Source of the DNA: Vibrio sp. JC009
GTDB taxonomy: Bacteria; Pseudomonadota; Gammaproteobacteria; Enterobacterales; Vibrionaceae
Reading direction: 5' to 3'
Assembly: GCF_029016485.1 (NCBI RefSeq)
Contig: NZ_CP092106.1
Coordinates: 2,790,001 to 2,854,000, forward strand
DNA: 64,000 nt
Notes under the pieces: model-generated
Seen by the model: only the letters and a program-made list of their open reading frames with translations
Databases searched by the model: none
What the model was told of the DNA's origin: nothing
Part shown: one piece after another, positions 22,101-32,040 of the stretch
Numbering within the stretch: the stretch's first letter is position 1
Layout: the number at the start of each line of letters is the position of its first letter
Program-made: the position numbers and the translations under genes

Positions 22101-23248
22101 ATATCATTCAGAGCAGAACCAAGAGAGCCAACCTCATCCTTACGGTCGAGTTCAAGGCTTGCATCAAGCTTGCCCTGAGAAATATCCTTGGCAAAGCTCA
22201 TTCCCTGAACCAGAGGATCAACAATTGAGCGGGCCAGACCACGGGCAACAAAGGCAACAAAAAGGATCATTATCAGAGAAGCGCCTAAAACGGTCTCATA
22301 GATAGTGCGAATTGGTGCTGTAACTTCGTCCTGATTGATCTTGGAGATCAGATACCAGTCATAGCCGGGAATATTTACTTTATCAAAGGTGACAAGCACC
22401 TGATTTCCCGCACTATCGGTATAAACTGACTGACCACCTTCCAGACCTGCCGTTTGCGCATCGACCCAGTAGTCAAGCGTTCTGTCCAGCTGGTAACCGA
22501 CCACATAACGCCCACTGCCCATGGTGACAAGATCGCTTCGGAACTCAAACTGCTTCTGTTCGTTCACCCCAATCAGATAAGACTCGCCGGTCTCCCCCAT
22601 ACCAACACGGGAGCCGACAATTTTAGAGATCAGCTTAGGCGTTACTTTCAGCACCAGTACGCCATTAAGGTTGCCCTGCGAATCTCTGACCGGGCTGGAC
22701 AGATAAGCTATATAGCCTTCCTGACCATCGTTCTGCTCGGCAAAGTCTGTAAAGGATGGCATTTCTGACCGGACAGCAGCCTGCCAGGCTTTCACCAGAG
22801 CTTCGTCATTACTCTGACCTGAACGCATCTTCTCCCCTTCTCTCTCTCTTTCATTCAGAGAGTAGAGAATTTCACCATCCCCGGAATCAAGTATAAGCAG
22901 GTCGCTAAACTCGTAATCTCCGATAAACCCTTTAATAGCGTTGCGGAAATGCCCCTTCTCAAGCTCCAGGCCGGTTTTATCTTTGCTCAGTAGCATCTTA
23001 GTTAAACGCTCTGCCCGCTCTCCGGAGGCAATGGTCCGGATATCAATCAGCTTTTCATGAAAGAAGTCTTCAATTGAAGCCCGCCGAAGAGACTGAATGG
23101 CATGAAGCTTGTCGAAGGAGTTTTCAACAAGCGATTTAGACGCAAGCTGGCTGGCAAAGATCGCCGCAGCCAGCATTGGCAGAACACCAAAAATAACCAA
23201 GAGAGAGATCAATTTGGGTCTCATCTTGATATCAGAAAATTTAATCAT
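19148..23248 (-). CDS. Giant hybrid sensor histidine kinase (Cache-HAMP-GAF-HK-REC-REC-REC)
   Basis: 1366 residues from the ATG at 23248 (GAG upstream; a TTG four codons earlier is also in frame). Order of parts: transmembrane helix about 13-34, periplasmic Cache-like sensor to about 315, second helix about 317-337, HAMP about 340-392, GAF about 415-560, and a coiled coil about 560-665 with two near-identical copies of EELRVTNEELEE. HisKA follows with phospho-acceptor His680 in SHELRTPLNS, then the HATPase domain with GGTGLGLSISKEL. Three receiver domains have Asp1029, Asp1151 and Asp1298. The middle receiver lacks the usual Lys context, reading IIIKGVKSPE. It probably passes phosphate to the REC-GGDEF protein encoded downstream. 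Confidence 0.93.
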   Translation of the reverse strand: MIKFSDIKMRPKLISLLVIFGVLPMLAAAIFASQLASKSLVENSFDKLHAIQSLRRASIEDFFHEKLIDIRTIASGERAERLTKMLLSKDKTGLELEKGHFRNAIKGFIGDYEFSDLLILDSGDGEILYSLNEREREGEKMRSGQSNDEALVKAWQAAVRSEMPSFTDFAEQNDGQEGYIAYLSSPVRDSQGNLNGVLVLKVTPKLISKIVGSRVGMGETGESYLIGVNEQKQFEFRSDLVTMGSGRYVVGYQLDRTLDYWVDAQTAGLEGGQSVYTDSAGNQVLVTFDKVNIPGYDWYLISKINQDEVTAPIRTIYETVLGASLIMILFVAFVARGLARSIVDPLVQGMSFAKDISQGKLDASLELDRKDEVGSLGSALNDMAGQLRDMDWIQSGKENLDDQLRGDLEVDEISRRFITFFTKHMGVQLGVLYLFDEEEKLLNLQSSYAFVDREGNFNRIKLGEGIVGQSALEQEVIVFNNVTRDAPALNYGSGEVIPSHFMSIPLMVDGHLLGAILLGSQQHFTPLQRKFVEEVVANAAVLFNAANARQIIEKLLQQAQQQQESLLDANKELEAQTDALKKSEQALQTQQEELRVTNEELEEQTKVLKESEAELQAQQEELRVTNEELEERTKALEDQKIGMQEKNDELHLARQVVEDKAKELEIASKYKSEFLANMSHELRTPLNSILILSQLLSGNKDGNLSDKQIESAKAINSSGSDLLSLINEILDLSKVEAGKIELHIEDVGLDSIDADITRLYKDIAEEKGLDFQIIRAGNVPKSIQTDSQRLQQVLRNLLTNAFKFTHEGSVTLNMSMPTPEMAMRLNKPREELLAFHVKDDGIGIKEEQQAAIFQAFQQADGSTSRKYGGTGLGLSISKELTHLLGGEILLKSKEGEGSTFTVVLPVSYEAKQDAEEAPIKPSVMAEKPQEVKVETPPVETVKDPEPKPEPQIARPTAVVKPKEDSYVEDDRQSIVPEDRTLLIIEDDRAFAGVMRDFGRERGFKCIVAETGETGLHFADYYKPSAIILDIGLPGIDGWTVMERLKENPDLRHIPVHFMSASDENLDAMRMGAIGYLTKPVDVKKMEKAFGNIEDIISKPVKRLLVVEDDEIQRDSICELVGDGDIVISAVSTGRAALKELESKPYDCMILDLGLEDMTGFDLLEKIRRSEKAARVPIIVYTGRELTQDEEKDLNQYAESIIIKGVKSPERLLDESALFLHRVEANLPVEQQAMLQAVHDKESVLQGKKVLLVDDDMRNVFALSSILDDKGMEIVIARDGAESLEKLKENLDIDLVLMDIMMPKMDGYEAMREIRKQRVHDKLPIIALTAKAMKGDRSKCIEAGASDYLAKPIDTGKLLSMLRVWLY

Positions 23249-23292
23249 GAGTAGACTCAACTAATTAAGCGCAATGTTATTGAGTTTATAAT

Positions 23293-23352
23293 GATTAGAT
23301 TTTCCTAATCAATACCTTAATCGGTATAAAAATAAACAGCCTGGTGTTTATT
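23293..23352. repeat. Two short inverted repeats between the channel gene and the kinase gene
   Basis: GATTAG/CTAATC (23293-23310, 6-nt loop) and AATAAACA/TGTTTATT (23331-23352, 6-nt loop) are both perfect. The second is followed on the minus strand by a T-rich run and may be a weak terminator of the channel gene. The first may be an operator in the kinase promoter region. Confidence 0.35.
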
Positions 23353-23400
23353 GACCGCCGTCATACGAATCATTGTTTGTATTGGTATAACGGCCTTCTA

Positions 23401-26400
23401 TCAACTACCGACAGGTTCAGGCCGCTCTAAAACCCCGGCTAAATTTGCTGTCCGGATATTGAGATCCCGCTGCGGGAAAGGAATCTCAATATTCTCTTGC
23501 CCAAAGACCTTACTGATCTGACGGTTGATCTGATCCCGCACCGATAAAATATCGTCCGGAGATGAAACAAACACACGCAGTTCCAGATCCAGTGAACTGT
23601 CACCGTGCTGCATAAACAGCACATTCGGGCGCGGGAAGTTCAGCACTTTCGGCTGATCTTTAGCAATGCCCATCAGAAGCTCTGTGACATGATCCAGATC
23701 GCTGCCATAGGCAACCCCTATACCTATCACCACCCGGTTGATGGTGTCACTGCGGGTCCAGTTGATCACTTCATTGGTGATCAGATTACGGTTAGGCACC
23801 ATAACCTCCTGGCGATCAAAGTTCACTATAGTCGTCGCCCGGATATTGATATGACTTACCGTACCGGTCAGATCCCCGATTGTGATGGTGTCCCCCGGTT
23901 TAACAGGGCGCTCTGCTAAAAGGATCAGGCCGCTGACAAAGTTCGAGACAATCTCCTGCAGGCCGAACCCCAGCCCCACACCGATAGCAGCCATCAGCCA
24001 GCCAAGCTTGGCTATGTCCAGATGCAGCTCTGAGATAATATAGATAACGCCGACTAAAAACAGACCATAGCGTGAGATTGTGGTGACAGCATATTTTACC
24101 CCGACATCCGCTCCCCAGTGCGGGAACAGCCAGACGTTCATAAATCCCGCCAGATTACGCATCGCCCAGAAGACAACAAACACAGACACAATACTACGCA
24201 CATAACTGCCCAGAGTGACAAATTCAGGCTCCGCTCCGGTGATCTGCACCTTATAAAGCTGGATATCATCGAGAGTGAGTAAAGCCTGTTCATCCACACC
24301 CCAGATCCGTAACAGGATAAGCGCCCCCAGTACAATGGCGACAAACTTAAAGATCCGCACCGTATTATTTTTCTGCTCAGCCTTATCAACCGGCTCGGTT
24401 TCCGCAGTAGCCGCTTTCCTCACCCGCTGCTCAACAAATCTGACAAAGTTCTGGCGGACAAGCCGGTAGAGCGGCGGGAACAGGGCAAACAGCAGCAGAG
24501 TACCGGCCAGGCGGTAAACTATCGACTGTGAGGCATACTGATAACCGGCGGCACTCAGCACAATGGTAGAGAAAGCCACAAGTACCAGCAGACGGGAAAC
24601 TAAAACCCAGCCAGTGGTTACGCGCTCCACATTCAGAGCTTTAAGCTGATGCTGCACAAAGTCAGACTGCGGCCGGGTCAGGCGGTATACCGACACAGTG
24701 GTAAGAATTAAGAACAGCAGACTGAAAAACTGCGGCAAAGCGTGATTGTTAAATGGAGCAGCAGTTAAAACAACGGCAGGCAACAGCAGCAGGTAACCAA
24801 CCAAAAACCAGCGAAATCCCGAATAGAGTCTGTTCGCCACATTGCGCGGTAAATCAAACTGCACTTCGGTAATACTGCGCCCGGCAAAAAAGGAGCGGCT
24901 GAAAAACCAGAGAAGGAAAAACAGCGCAAGATGATCAAATACCTTGCTGGAAACCAGATTAAGATCGGCCGGCAGTCGGGCCACTTCAGCCAGACGGGCG
25001 ATCACAAAAAAGTAAGCAGGAAGCAGTGCCGCACTGAGGAAACCGGTAATCAGCACAAATACCGCCAGATAGACCAGCTTACCTTCGCTCTGAACCCTGT
25101 CATTAATCCGTACACTCAGACCACGCAGATAGCGGCGCAGCAGATACAGGATAACCGGCAGAACTAAAAACAGAGCGAGCATATAGAGCATGCTCTGCGT
25201 TGTTTTTACTCCCTCGCTTAATTGTTCCCTGCTGCGGGCGGAAATGAGATCTTTCAGCCAGTCAAAGTTTTTCTTCAGATCAGACGGAACACTGGACAGC
25301 ATCTGCAGACTTAGCGGCTTACTGTCACGAATCCAGAATGAGGAGCTCTGAACAAAGCGCTCAAACTCTTCAAGCTTAGTCAGTCTCTGCTCCGTGGCTA
25401 CGGCCAGCTTCTGACCATAGCTGATAACCTCTGTCAGCGCCGCCTTTTCATCACGCAGTATATTTCTGTACTCCAGCAATAACCCCTTACCCGACGCTTT
25501 AAAGGCGGCCTGTTGTGACTCTTCCAGTTCACTGAGCACTTCCTGCTGCTGCTTTTCAAACTCATCGGTAAGCCCATAGAGAATATCGGCTATAGCGAAA
25601 CTCCGCTCACGGTACTCGCTCACCCTGGTAAACATCTCGTCTCTTAACAGTGAACGCAGGAGATCACTATGCTGCTGCAGTTGCTGCAATGAGCGTTTTA
25701 TCCGGTCGGAGGCATCATAATTGTCCTGACCGGAAAGCAGGTTTTTAATGGTAATAAACTCATCGTTTTCCAGTGCCAGCCACTTTTCCTGTTCTGTAGT
25801 CTCTTTAGTCAGGGTCACGGCCATCGCCTGATATTCGCTGATGTTTTTCTGAGATCGCGCTATCGCGGCTTCCCAGCCAGCAATAAAACGTTTATCCGGC
25901 TCTTTGGCCTCCTGGGCGGTACGCTCTTTTTCCAGCAACTCCTCTTCAGCCTGTTTTGCCTGCTCCGCTAACTCCTGCTCCAGAGCCTGGTGATAGGCTT
26001 CCAGCTGCGCCTCCAGTTTCGCTATCTCAATCTCGATCACTTCCAGCTCAACCTGAACCAGAGGTTCATTATTGCGATACCACTGACGACGGGCTTCAAA
26101 AAGAGTTTCTGACTGTTTTGCGATGAATTTGTCGATTTGGGTGTTTTCTATCTGCTTATCCACCAGCGCCAGTGCCGTCTGGCTCTGCTCATCCGCTTTG
26201 GACTTGGTAAGCATGGACTCACGCTGCTCAGCCTCCTGAAAACGGGTATTGGCAGCCTGCAGGTAGCCTGATAACTCATCCTCCAGCTTCTGCTGCTGAA
26301 GCTGTTGATTAACCAGACCGGTTTTCTTCTCCCTTGCCTGATTTAGCTGATTTTCCAGTGCAGTAAGATCAATACTGGCAGGATCCACAATTTCAGGCTC

Positions 26401-26832
26401 AGAATCGGGGTCTTCAGCAGGAATGGCGGAAAGCTCAGCAAGCCTGACTTTGGCTTTTTCAATGGCAGCACTATTATCCGTTTCCTGCTCTGTCAGCTGG
26501 TTCAGCGAATCCTTCTGACTGATCAACTCTTCCAGCAAACTGAGCTGTTTTTGCAGTGTGACTTTATTCTGCTGGTCCTGCTCACTCGCCTCTGCACCTT
26601 CTGGAATACCGGCCAGTGATTGCTTCAGCTCTTCCAGCTTCTGATTCAACTGCTCGCTACCAAGCTGAGCAATACCATTTGAATGAGCTGACTCCGTCTC
26701 TTCCGCAGCCAACAGCGAAAAAGAGGTAAGACTAAAAAAGATAAATAAACAGGAGAGTACAACCCTGAAATTTGAGTATATGGGAAATGCCCTGGAATCA
26801 GGCAGCGAATAGCAGTTATGGCCTTTGCTCAT
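23401..26832 (-). CDS. Large MscS-family mechanosensitive channel (MscK/MscM type)
   Basis: 1143 residues. A signal peptide (to about residue 43) precedes a long Gln/Glu-rich periplasmic coiled-coil region to about 510. About ten transmembrane helices follow, then the MscS pore and beta domain. The pore-lining segment is near GWLMAAIGVGLGFGLQEIVSN; next come ERPVKPGDTI and VNFDRQEVMVPNRNLI, typical of MscS. Such channels release solutes under hypo-osmotic shock, and MscK is also gated by potassium. The ATG at 26832 has GAGG just upstream. Length is close to E. coli MscK and MscM; I cannot separate the two without an alignment. Confidence 0.9.
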   Translation of the reverse strand: MSKGHNCYSLPDSRAFPIYSNFRVVLSCLFIFFSLTSFSLLAAEETESAHSNGIAQLGSEQLNQKLEELKQSLAGIPEGAEASEQDQQNKVTLQKQLSLLEELISQKDSLNQLTEQETDNSAAIEKAKVRLAELSAIPAEDPDSEPEIVDPASIDLTALENQLNQAREKKTGLVNQQLQQQKLEDELSGYLQAANTRFQEAEQRESMLTKSKADEQSQTALALVDKQIENTQIDKFIAKQSETLFEARRQWYRNNEPLVQVELEVIEIEIAKLEAQLEAYHQALEQELAEQAKQAEEELLEKERTAQEAKEPDKRFIAGWEAAIARSQKNISEYQAMAVTLTKETTEQEKWLALENDEFITIKNLLSGQDNYDASDRIKRSLQQLQQHSDLLRSLLRDEMFTRVSEYRERSFAIADILYGLTDEFEKQQQEVLSELEESQQAAFKASGKGLLLEYRNILRDEKAALTEVISYGQKLAVATEQRLTKLEEFERFVQSSSFWIRDSKPLSLQMLSSVPSDLKKNFDWLKDLISARSREQLSEGVKTTQSMLYMLALFLVLPVILYLLRRYLRGLSVRINDRVQSEGKLVYLAVFVLITGFLSAALLPAYFFVIARLAEVARLPADLNLVSSKVFDHLALFFLLWFFSRSFFAGRSITEVQFDLPRNVANRLYSGFRWFLVGYLLLLPAVVLTAAPFNNHALPQFFSLLFLILTTVSVYRLTRPQSDFVQHQLKALNVERVTTGWVLVSRLLVLVAFSTIVLSAAGYQYASQSIVYRLAGTLLLFALFPPLYRLVRQNFVRFVEQRVRKAATAETEPVDKAEQKNNTVRIFKFVAIVLGALILLRIWGVDEQALLTLDDIQLYKVQITGAEPEFVTLGSYVRSIVSVFVVFWAMRNLAGFMNVWLFPHWGADVGVKYAVTTISRYGLFLVGVIYIISELHLDIAKLGWLMAAIGVGLGFGLQEIVSNFVSGLILLAERPVKPGDTITIGDLTGTVSHINIRATTIVNFDRQEVMVPNRNLITNEVINWTRSDTINRVVIGIGVAYGSDLDHVTELLMGIAKDQPKVLNFPRPNVLFMQHGDSSLDLELRVFVSSPDDILSVRDQINRQISKVFGQENIEIPFPQRDLNIRTANLAGVLERPEPVGS

Positions 26833-27021
26833 GATAGCCTCACCCGTTTCTACCGCCCCTGATAAAGTTCATAGCAATATGAAACCTGCTGCTACCCTGC
26901 ACGCGATAATGTTTATTGATTTTATACAGCTTACTTTTGAGTATTGCAGGTTTTGGGGTAAAGGGTAGAAGTTCGGTAAAAATGAAAAGTGATGAAAATC
27001 GCGGTCAGATTTTGCTTCTGC

Positions 27022-27060
27022 AAAAAGCACAATGCCCCGCAGTTTATGCGGGGCATTGTG
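27022..27060 (-). terminator. Strong terminator of rnpB
   Basis: CACAATGCCCCGCA and TGCGGGGCATTGTG form a perfect 14-bp stem around a GTTTA/TAAAC loop, followed on the minus strand by CTTTTTG. It lies 10 bp beyond the predicted RNA 3' end. Confidence 0.9.
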
Positions 27061-27069
27061 AATATGAAT

Positions 27070-27451
<382 letters not shown>

Positions 27452-27459
27452 GGCCGCGG

Positions 27460-27488
27460 ATTATACTCGACACTCGCCTTAGTGGCAA
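27460..27488 (-). promoter_or_regulatory. Sigma-70 promoter of rnpB
   Basis: On the minus strand TTGCCA (27488-27483) and a perfect TATAAT (27465-27460) are separated by exactly 17 bp. The transcript start predicted 7-9 bp downstream coincides with the RNase P RNA 5' end. The promoter abuts the stop codon of the upstream membrane protein gene. Confidence 0.88.
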
Positions 27489-27490
27489 CT

Positions 27491-27940
27491 TTAATCCTTT
27501 TGTTTCCAGGAATAATCTTTACATAAGCTTTCAGACTTTGCGTAGATGCGGTAACTGGTTCTACGCGAAGTACTGTATTCTTTTACGCATCTTACATAGC
27601 CTGCCTGATCGACTTTGTAACCTAGGTGGATACGAGGAAAAACAGACAATACTCCTGTGGCTACACTTATCCATATAAGCACCATAAACGCATTGTGATA
27701 TTTATCAGCATATTTTTCCGGGCTATCTAACGGATTAAATAACTGGTGAAAAATAATAACAACGATCCCTCCCAAGTAAAAAAAACCCGCAAATAGAAAA
27801 ATATACTCTACATACGAAAGCAATTGAACGCGATCATCGAGATCTGTAAATGGCAAAAGTAAAAGCTCAACTACCCCTGTCCAAGCCATAAACATAAAAA
27901 GCAGGCCAAAAAATGCTATAGAGGCAACTCTAGTGATCAT
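27491..27940 (-). CDS. Three-helix membrane protein, probable immunity protein to the adjacent effector
   Basis: 149 residues with three hydrophobic helices at about 5-31, 43-68 and 84-101. A polar C-terminal tail follows, with two cysteines (Cys118 and Cys140) in a GYVRC...SLC arrangement that resembles the DUF1240 family; that link is from memory and unverified. The ATG at 27940 is preceded by an AAGGAGGAG ribosome site. It overlaps the effector stop codon as ATGA, so the two are translationally coupled. Immunity proteins to pore-forming toxins are usually polytopic membrane proteins, which fits. The gene is visibly more A+T-rich than the flanking housekeeping genes. Function is inferred from context. 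Confidence 0.75.
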   Translation of the reverse strand: MITRVASIAFFGLLFMFMAWTGVVELLLLPFTDLDDRVQLLSYVEYIFLFAGFFYLGGIVVIIFHQLFNPLDSPEKYADKYHNAFMVLIWISVATGVLSVFPRIHLGYKVDQAGYVRCVKEYSTSRRTSYRIYAKSESLCKDYSWKQKD

Positions 27941-29043
27941 AAACACTCCTCCTTGAGCTTATGAATCAGTTCATCAGAAATACCATAGCTTTTATCAAAA
28001 TAGTCCAAGCCGACACTCGTAAAAAATGAAGCAACCGCGAATGCTCCCCCTATAGCAACCAGAGAAGCAGATAGTGCCCCAACAATAATTACAGCGACAG
28101 TTCCAACCCCAGTAGCAATCATGCCCTTAACAATATAAATTCCTGAATGCCCAACCAAATCAACCATAGTTTTTTCATCATGAACAATCGCATCAACAGC
28201 ATTAATGGCAACTGCAAAAGTGATATCGACAACCAGGTTAACTTTTAACGCTTTCCTCGCCATATTTTTTGCGTAATTTTTAGTTCCCAGCCCCAGTTGA
28301 ACCACCTGAGGATTATTAGCCCTCCAGCGATTCCCTTTAGTCAAAGTTTTAAGGTGCTTTTTATAGCCTTTAATGATGACATATTCTTTTCCATTTACTG
28401 TCCTGGTATAAGCTTTAACCCCGATCCCTCCAAGCCCTTTTGCAAGGGTATAAGCATCCTGAGCATTGCCTGCGCCATCCCAGACTTTCTTAAAGTCATC
28501 TAACTTGCCTTTACCATTTTGCTCTTTCCAAAAGTTCTCTGAAAACTCATAAGCCTCTTCAAGCGACATTACAGCTAAATCAACGATATTTTGAGTGAAC
28601 TCAACTTCGATTTCTTCGCCTTTTGTGAAATCGTAAGGTGGCCAATAAGCTGACTCTGACGGAACTTGCACAACCTTAGCTGCGCCATTGAGTTCACCAC
28701 TATGAGTTGCAGCACCATGCGTATCAGATAAGCCTGAAAAAGCAGCTGGCTCATATTTATCACCAATATTTACAGTTCCGCTGCCAATGGTTACGCCACC
28801 ACAGCTTATGGCTCCGCCGGTGATAGCGGCTGGTTTCCCGTTGATAAATACAGTGGAAGATCCGGAAGCGACCGTTCTTCCGTGAGGGGGATGTTTGGGT
28901 TTGCTGTGTGGTGCTAAGGAATCGCCAACTCTTGCGGCTGGCATATTGTCAAAATTAACGTCAGGGGAACCGGAAGTTACCGGAGTTGCGGGAAAACCGT
29001 CATGCTCTGTGCCGGTATCTCCGACTTTTACCGCTTTGCTCAT
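27937..29043 (-). CDS. PAAR-domain protein with hydrophobic C-terminus, putative type VI secretion effector
   Basis: 368 residues from the ATG at 29043 (GAGGG upstream; a GTG four codons earlier is also in frame). Residues 1-96 form a PAAR domain with repeated VFINGKPAA-like turns and His/Cys residues (APHSKPKHPPHGRT, ISCGG) suited to zinc binding. This is the spike tip that docks on VgrG. A middle part with Glu-rich helices follows. The end carries a hydrophobic helix (about 270-287) and a long hydrophobic hairpin (about 302-341) rich in Gly, Ala and Val. No catalytic motif is visible, so membrane disruption is the likeliest activity. No VgrG, Hcp or sheath genes are nearby, making it an orphan effector. 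Confidence 0.78.
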   Translation of the reverse strand: MSKAVKVGDTGTEHDGFPATPVTSGSPDVNFDNMPAARVGDSLAPHSKPKHPPHGRTVASGSSTVFINGKPAAITGGAISCGGVTIGSGTVNIGDKYEPAAFSGLSDTHGAATHSGELNGAAKVVQVPSESAYWPPYDFTKGEEIEVEFTQNIVDLAVMSLEEAYEFSENFWKEQNGKGKLDDFKKVWDGAGNAQDAYTLAKGLGGIGVKAYTRTVNGKEYVIIKGYKKHLKTLTKGNRWRANNPQVVQLGLGTKNYAKNMARKALKVNLVVDITFAVAINAVDAIVHDEKTMVDLVGHSGIYIVKGMIATGVGTVAVIIVGALSASLVAIGGAFAVASFFTSVGLDYFDKSYGISDELIHKLKEECL

Positions 29044-29175
29044 AAATGCCCTCACTGTCTTTTACAACACTGAGGGCGAGAGTACTAAGCTGTTAAAAAA
29101 TAACAAATTAGCTTTTGTTAAATACGAAGAAACACTGAAAGTGTCACTCTAAATGTCATACTTCCAGAATAGCGG
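29044..29175. other. Intergenic region upstream of the PAAR gene with inverted repeats
   Basis: 132 bp rich in A+T. GCCCTCA and TGAGGGC form a 7-bp inverted repeat whose first arm overlaps the PAAR gene ribosome site (GAGGGC on the minus strand), so folding could hide it. A second pair, ACACT/AGTGT with a 3-nt loop, lies near 29133-29145. No T-run terminator follows rsmI or precedes the PAAR gene. Confidence 0.35.
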
Positions 29176-30039
29176 TTACTCCAGGTTTTCCAATCCCCAC
29201 TTATAAAGCGCATTTTTCTTGAGGCCGTGCATCTCTGCCACAATCGCGGCCGCTTTTTTCAGTGGAAGTTCTTTGGTTAAAAGTTCCAGCAGTCTTAACG
29301 CTTCAGGCGAGAACTCTTCCTCGGCACTTTCTCTGTAGCCGTGAATCAGAACTACCATCTCACCTTTTTTGCGATTCTCATCTTCTTCGATCCATGGGAT
29401 TAGCTCGCCCAGCGGCATTCCCTGAATGGTTTCAAAGGTTTTGGTCAGCTCTCTGGCGAGCACTACTTCTCTGTCCGGACCCAGTACTGCCAGCATATCC
29501 TTAAGAGAATCCATGATTCTGTGTGGTGACTCGTAAAATATACAGGTACGTTCTGCTTTTTCGATTTCCCGGAATTTATCCTGACGGCCTTTGCTCTTTG
29601 GCGGCAGGAAACCCTCGAAGCTAAAGCGGTCTGACGGTAAGCCGGATGCACTCAGCGCTGTAACAAAAGCACAAGCACCCGGTAGCGGCACTACCTTAAC
29701 ACCCGCATCACGGCACTGACTTACCAGGTGATAGCCAGGATCGCTAATCAGTGGCGTACCCGCATCGGAAACCAGAGCAATAGACTGCCCCTGAAGTAAG
29801 CGGTCGACCAGTACTTGCGCCTTCTGCTGTTCATTGTGATCATGTAAAGCAAAGGTTTTCGTTTGAATATTGAAGTGAGACAATAGCTTCCCGGTATGCC
29901 TTGTATCTTCTGCGGCGATAACGTCTACACTTGAAAGGACATCAAGCGCGCGCTGGGTTATATCTCCCAAATTCCCAATTGGAGTGGGTACAATATAGAG
30001 AGTTGGGATCTCTGACGGGGAAGTTTTGTTATCTGTCAT
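29176..30039 (-). CDS. rsmI: 16S rRNA 2'-O-ribose C1402 methyltransferase RsmI
   Basis: 287 residues of the tetrapyrrole-methylase-like fold. Motifs include [19 protein letters not shown] at the N-terminus, [33 protein letters not shown] and the [20 protein letters not shown] stretch. It 2'-O-methylates C1402, the same nucleotide that RsmH (also in this window) N4-methylates. It is divergent from lpoA with 62 bp between starts, as in E. coli. Confidence 0.97.
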   Translation of the reverse strand: MTDNKTSPSEIPTLYIVPTPIGNLGDITQRALDVLSSVDVIAAEDTRHTGKLLSHFNIQTKTFALHDHNEQQKAQVLVDRLLQGQSIALVSDAGTPLISDPGYHLVSQCRDAGVKVVPLPGACAFVTALSASGLPSDRFSFEGFLPPKSKGRQDKFREIEKAERTCIFYESPHRIMDSLKDMLAVLGPDREVVLARELTKTFETIQGMPLGELIPWIEEDENRKKGEMVVLIHGYRESAEEEFSPEALRLLELLTKELPLKKAAAIVAEMHGLKKNALYKWGLENLE

Positions 30040-30101
30040 TTGTTTACCATCACTTCAGCGATTAATATAGAGATAATTCTACACATAGTTGAAAAGAACT
30101 C

Positions 30102-32040
30102 ATGGCTAAAAAAAACCATCAGCAAATAAGTGTATCACGCATTCTTACTCCAGTTGCACTGGCAATTACATTAGCGGCGTGTTCCTCTAAACCGCCGGCA
30201 CCGGATTCCGTTGATATTACCTCAGCTCCGGATCAAAGTGTTCAGGCTTATATCATTAAAGCTGACCGCTCTCAGGGCGAGATTCAGAGTGACTGGCTAA
30301 TTATGGCTCTGAAAGCCGCTATCCTTGATGGCGACACAGAGCAGGCTTCACGCATTATCGCACGTCTGGAAAAGCAGTTCCTGACCACGGAACAAAGAGC
30401 AGCCTGGATGCTGTTAAGGGCAGAAAACAATCTGATGCTGGAAAGACCGGAACTGGTACTGGAACAGCTTAATTTTGAACCCTGGTGGCAGCTAACAGAT
30501 GCTCAGTGGCGTAGCTATCATTACATGCGGGCAGATGCCTTCGAAAACACAGGTGACTACTACCACGCCGTTGAAGAGCTTAACTGGCTGTTCAACCTTC
30601 CATTGGAAGTGACAGAAGAGCCGGTAGCAGAAGATGCTGAGGTAGAGCAAATCCCGGCGGAGCCTGAAATCACTCAAGAAACAGAAGAGCTAACAGCAGA
30701 GACTGAACAAGCTTTGGAAGCAGAACCTCTTCCAGAGCCAAGAGAAGGGTACGATCTTATCTCAGACCGTATCTGGGAAAACCTGTCACAACTGCTGCCT
30801 TCAGAACTAAAAGGCTATGCAGGTGAAGCTGAAGAGTGGGTAATGCAAGGCTGGCTGGAACTGGCACTTGAGGCACAAAGATACAGCGGCAACGTCCCTA
30901 AACTAAAGTCTGCCATAGAGGCATTTATCCAGTCCAAACCGGGCCACCCGGCGGCAATGTTTGTCCCGGCTGCGATTCAGGAGATCCTTGATCTTGAAAT
31001 CATACAGCCTAAGAAAACGACACTTCTGCTACCTCTGACCGGTAAATTTGCTAAACAGGCTCAACTGGTACGTGACGGTTTCCTTCTGGCAATGCTGGAC
31101 GATAAAGCCAGAGATGAAGATGCCATCCTGTCTGTTATCGATACAAACAGATACAGCATGGAAGAGATCGATGCGAAGCTGGCCGAAGAGCAAAGCGACT
31201 TTATTGTCGGTCCGCTGGTTAAATCAAACATAGAAAAGATGCAGCAACTGCAGAGCCAGAAAGCGGCTTCAACGCCTATGCTGGCGTTAAACCTGCCAAA
31301 TGAGCTGGATACTTCAGCAGGCACTTGTTATCTGACGCTCTCCCCTGAGCAGGAAGTGACTCAGGCGGCTGAGTATCTGACAGAAAAAGGCTTCAAATAC
31401 CCGTTGATTCTGGCTCCGCAGGGGCCTCTGGGCGAACGGGTAACCGATGCCTTTACCACTGAATGGAAAAAGAAAAACATCACGGATGTTGAAGTCGCCC
31501 TGTTCGGTACTAAGGCACAGCTTCAGCAGACTATCGATAAGGTATTTGGCCTGAAAGAGAGCCAGTCCCGGATCGTTCAGATGGATAACCTGCTGGGTAT
31601 CGAGAGCGAAAATCAGGCTCGCAGCCGCAGAGATATAGATTCGGTTTATATTGTTGCGAAAAGATCTGAGCTAACGCTGATCAAACCATTTATCGATGTA
31701 GCGATAAACCCGGAAGCTCAGCCTCCGAAGCTGTTTTCTAACTCCATGAGCAACACAGGTGGCAAGCGTCAGTTTGAAGATCTCTCCGGCGTTATTTTCA
31801 GTGATATTCCGTTGCTGTTAAATGAAGATCAACTGCTGAACGCACAGCTAAATGATCTGTGGCCGGATCAGAGTAATGCTCAGAAACGCCTTCAGGCACT
31901 GGGTATGGACGCTTATGATCTGATCAGAGAGCTACCTAAGATGAAGGTGGTTCCTGGCTATCAGCTAAGCGGTCAGACAGGCGTCCTAAGCCTGGGCGAG
32001 CAGTGTATCATTCAGCGGGAAATCAGCTGGGCTGAGCACG

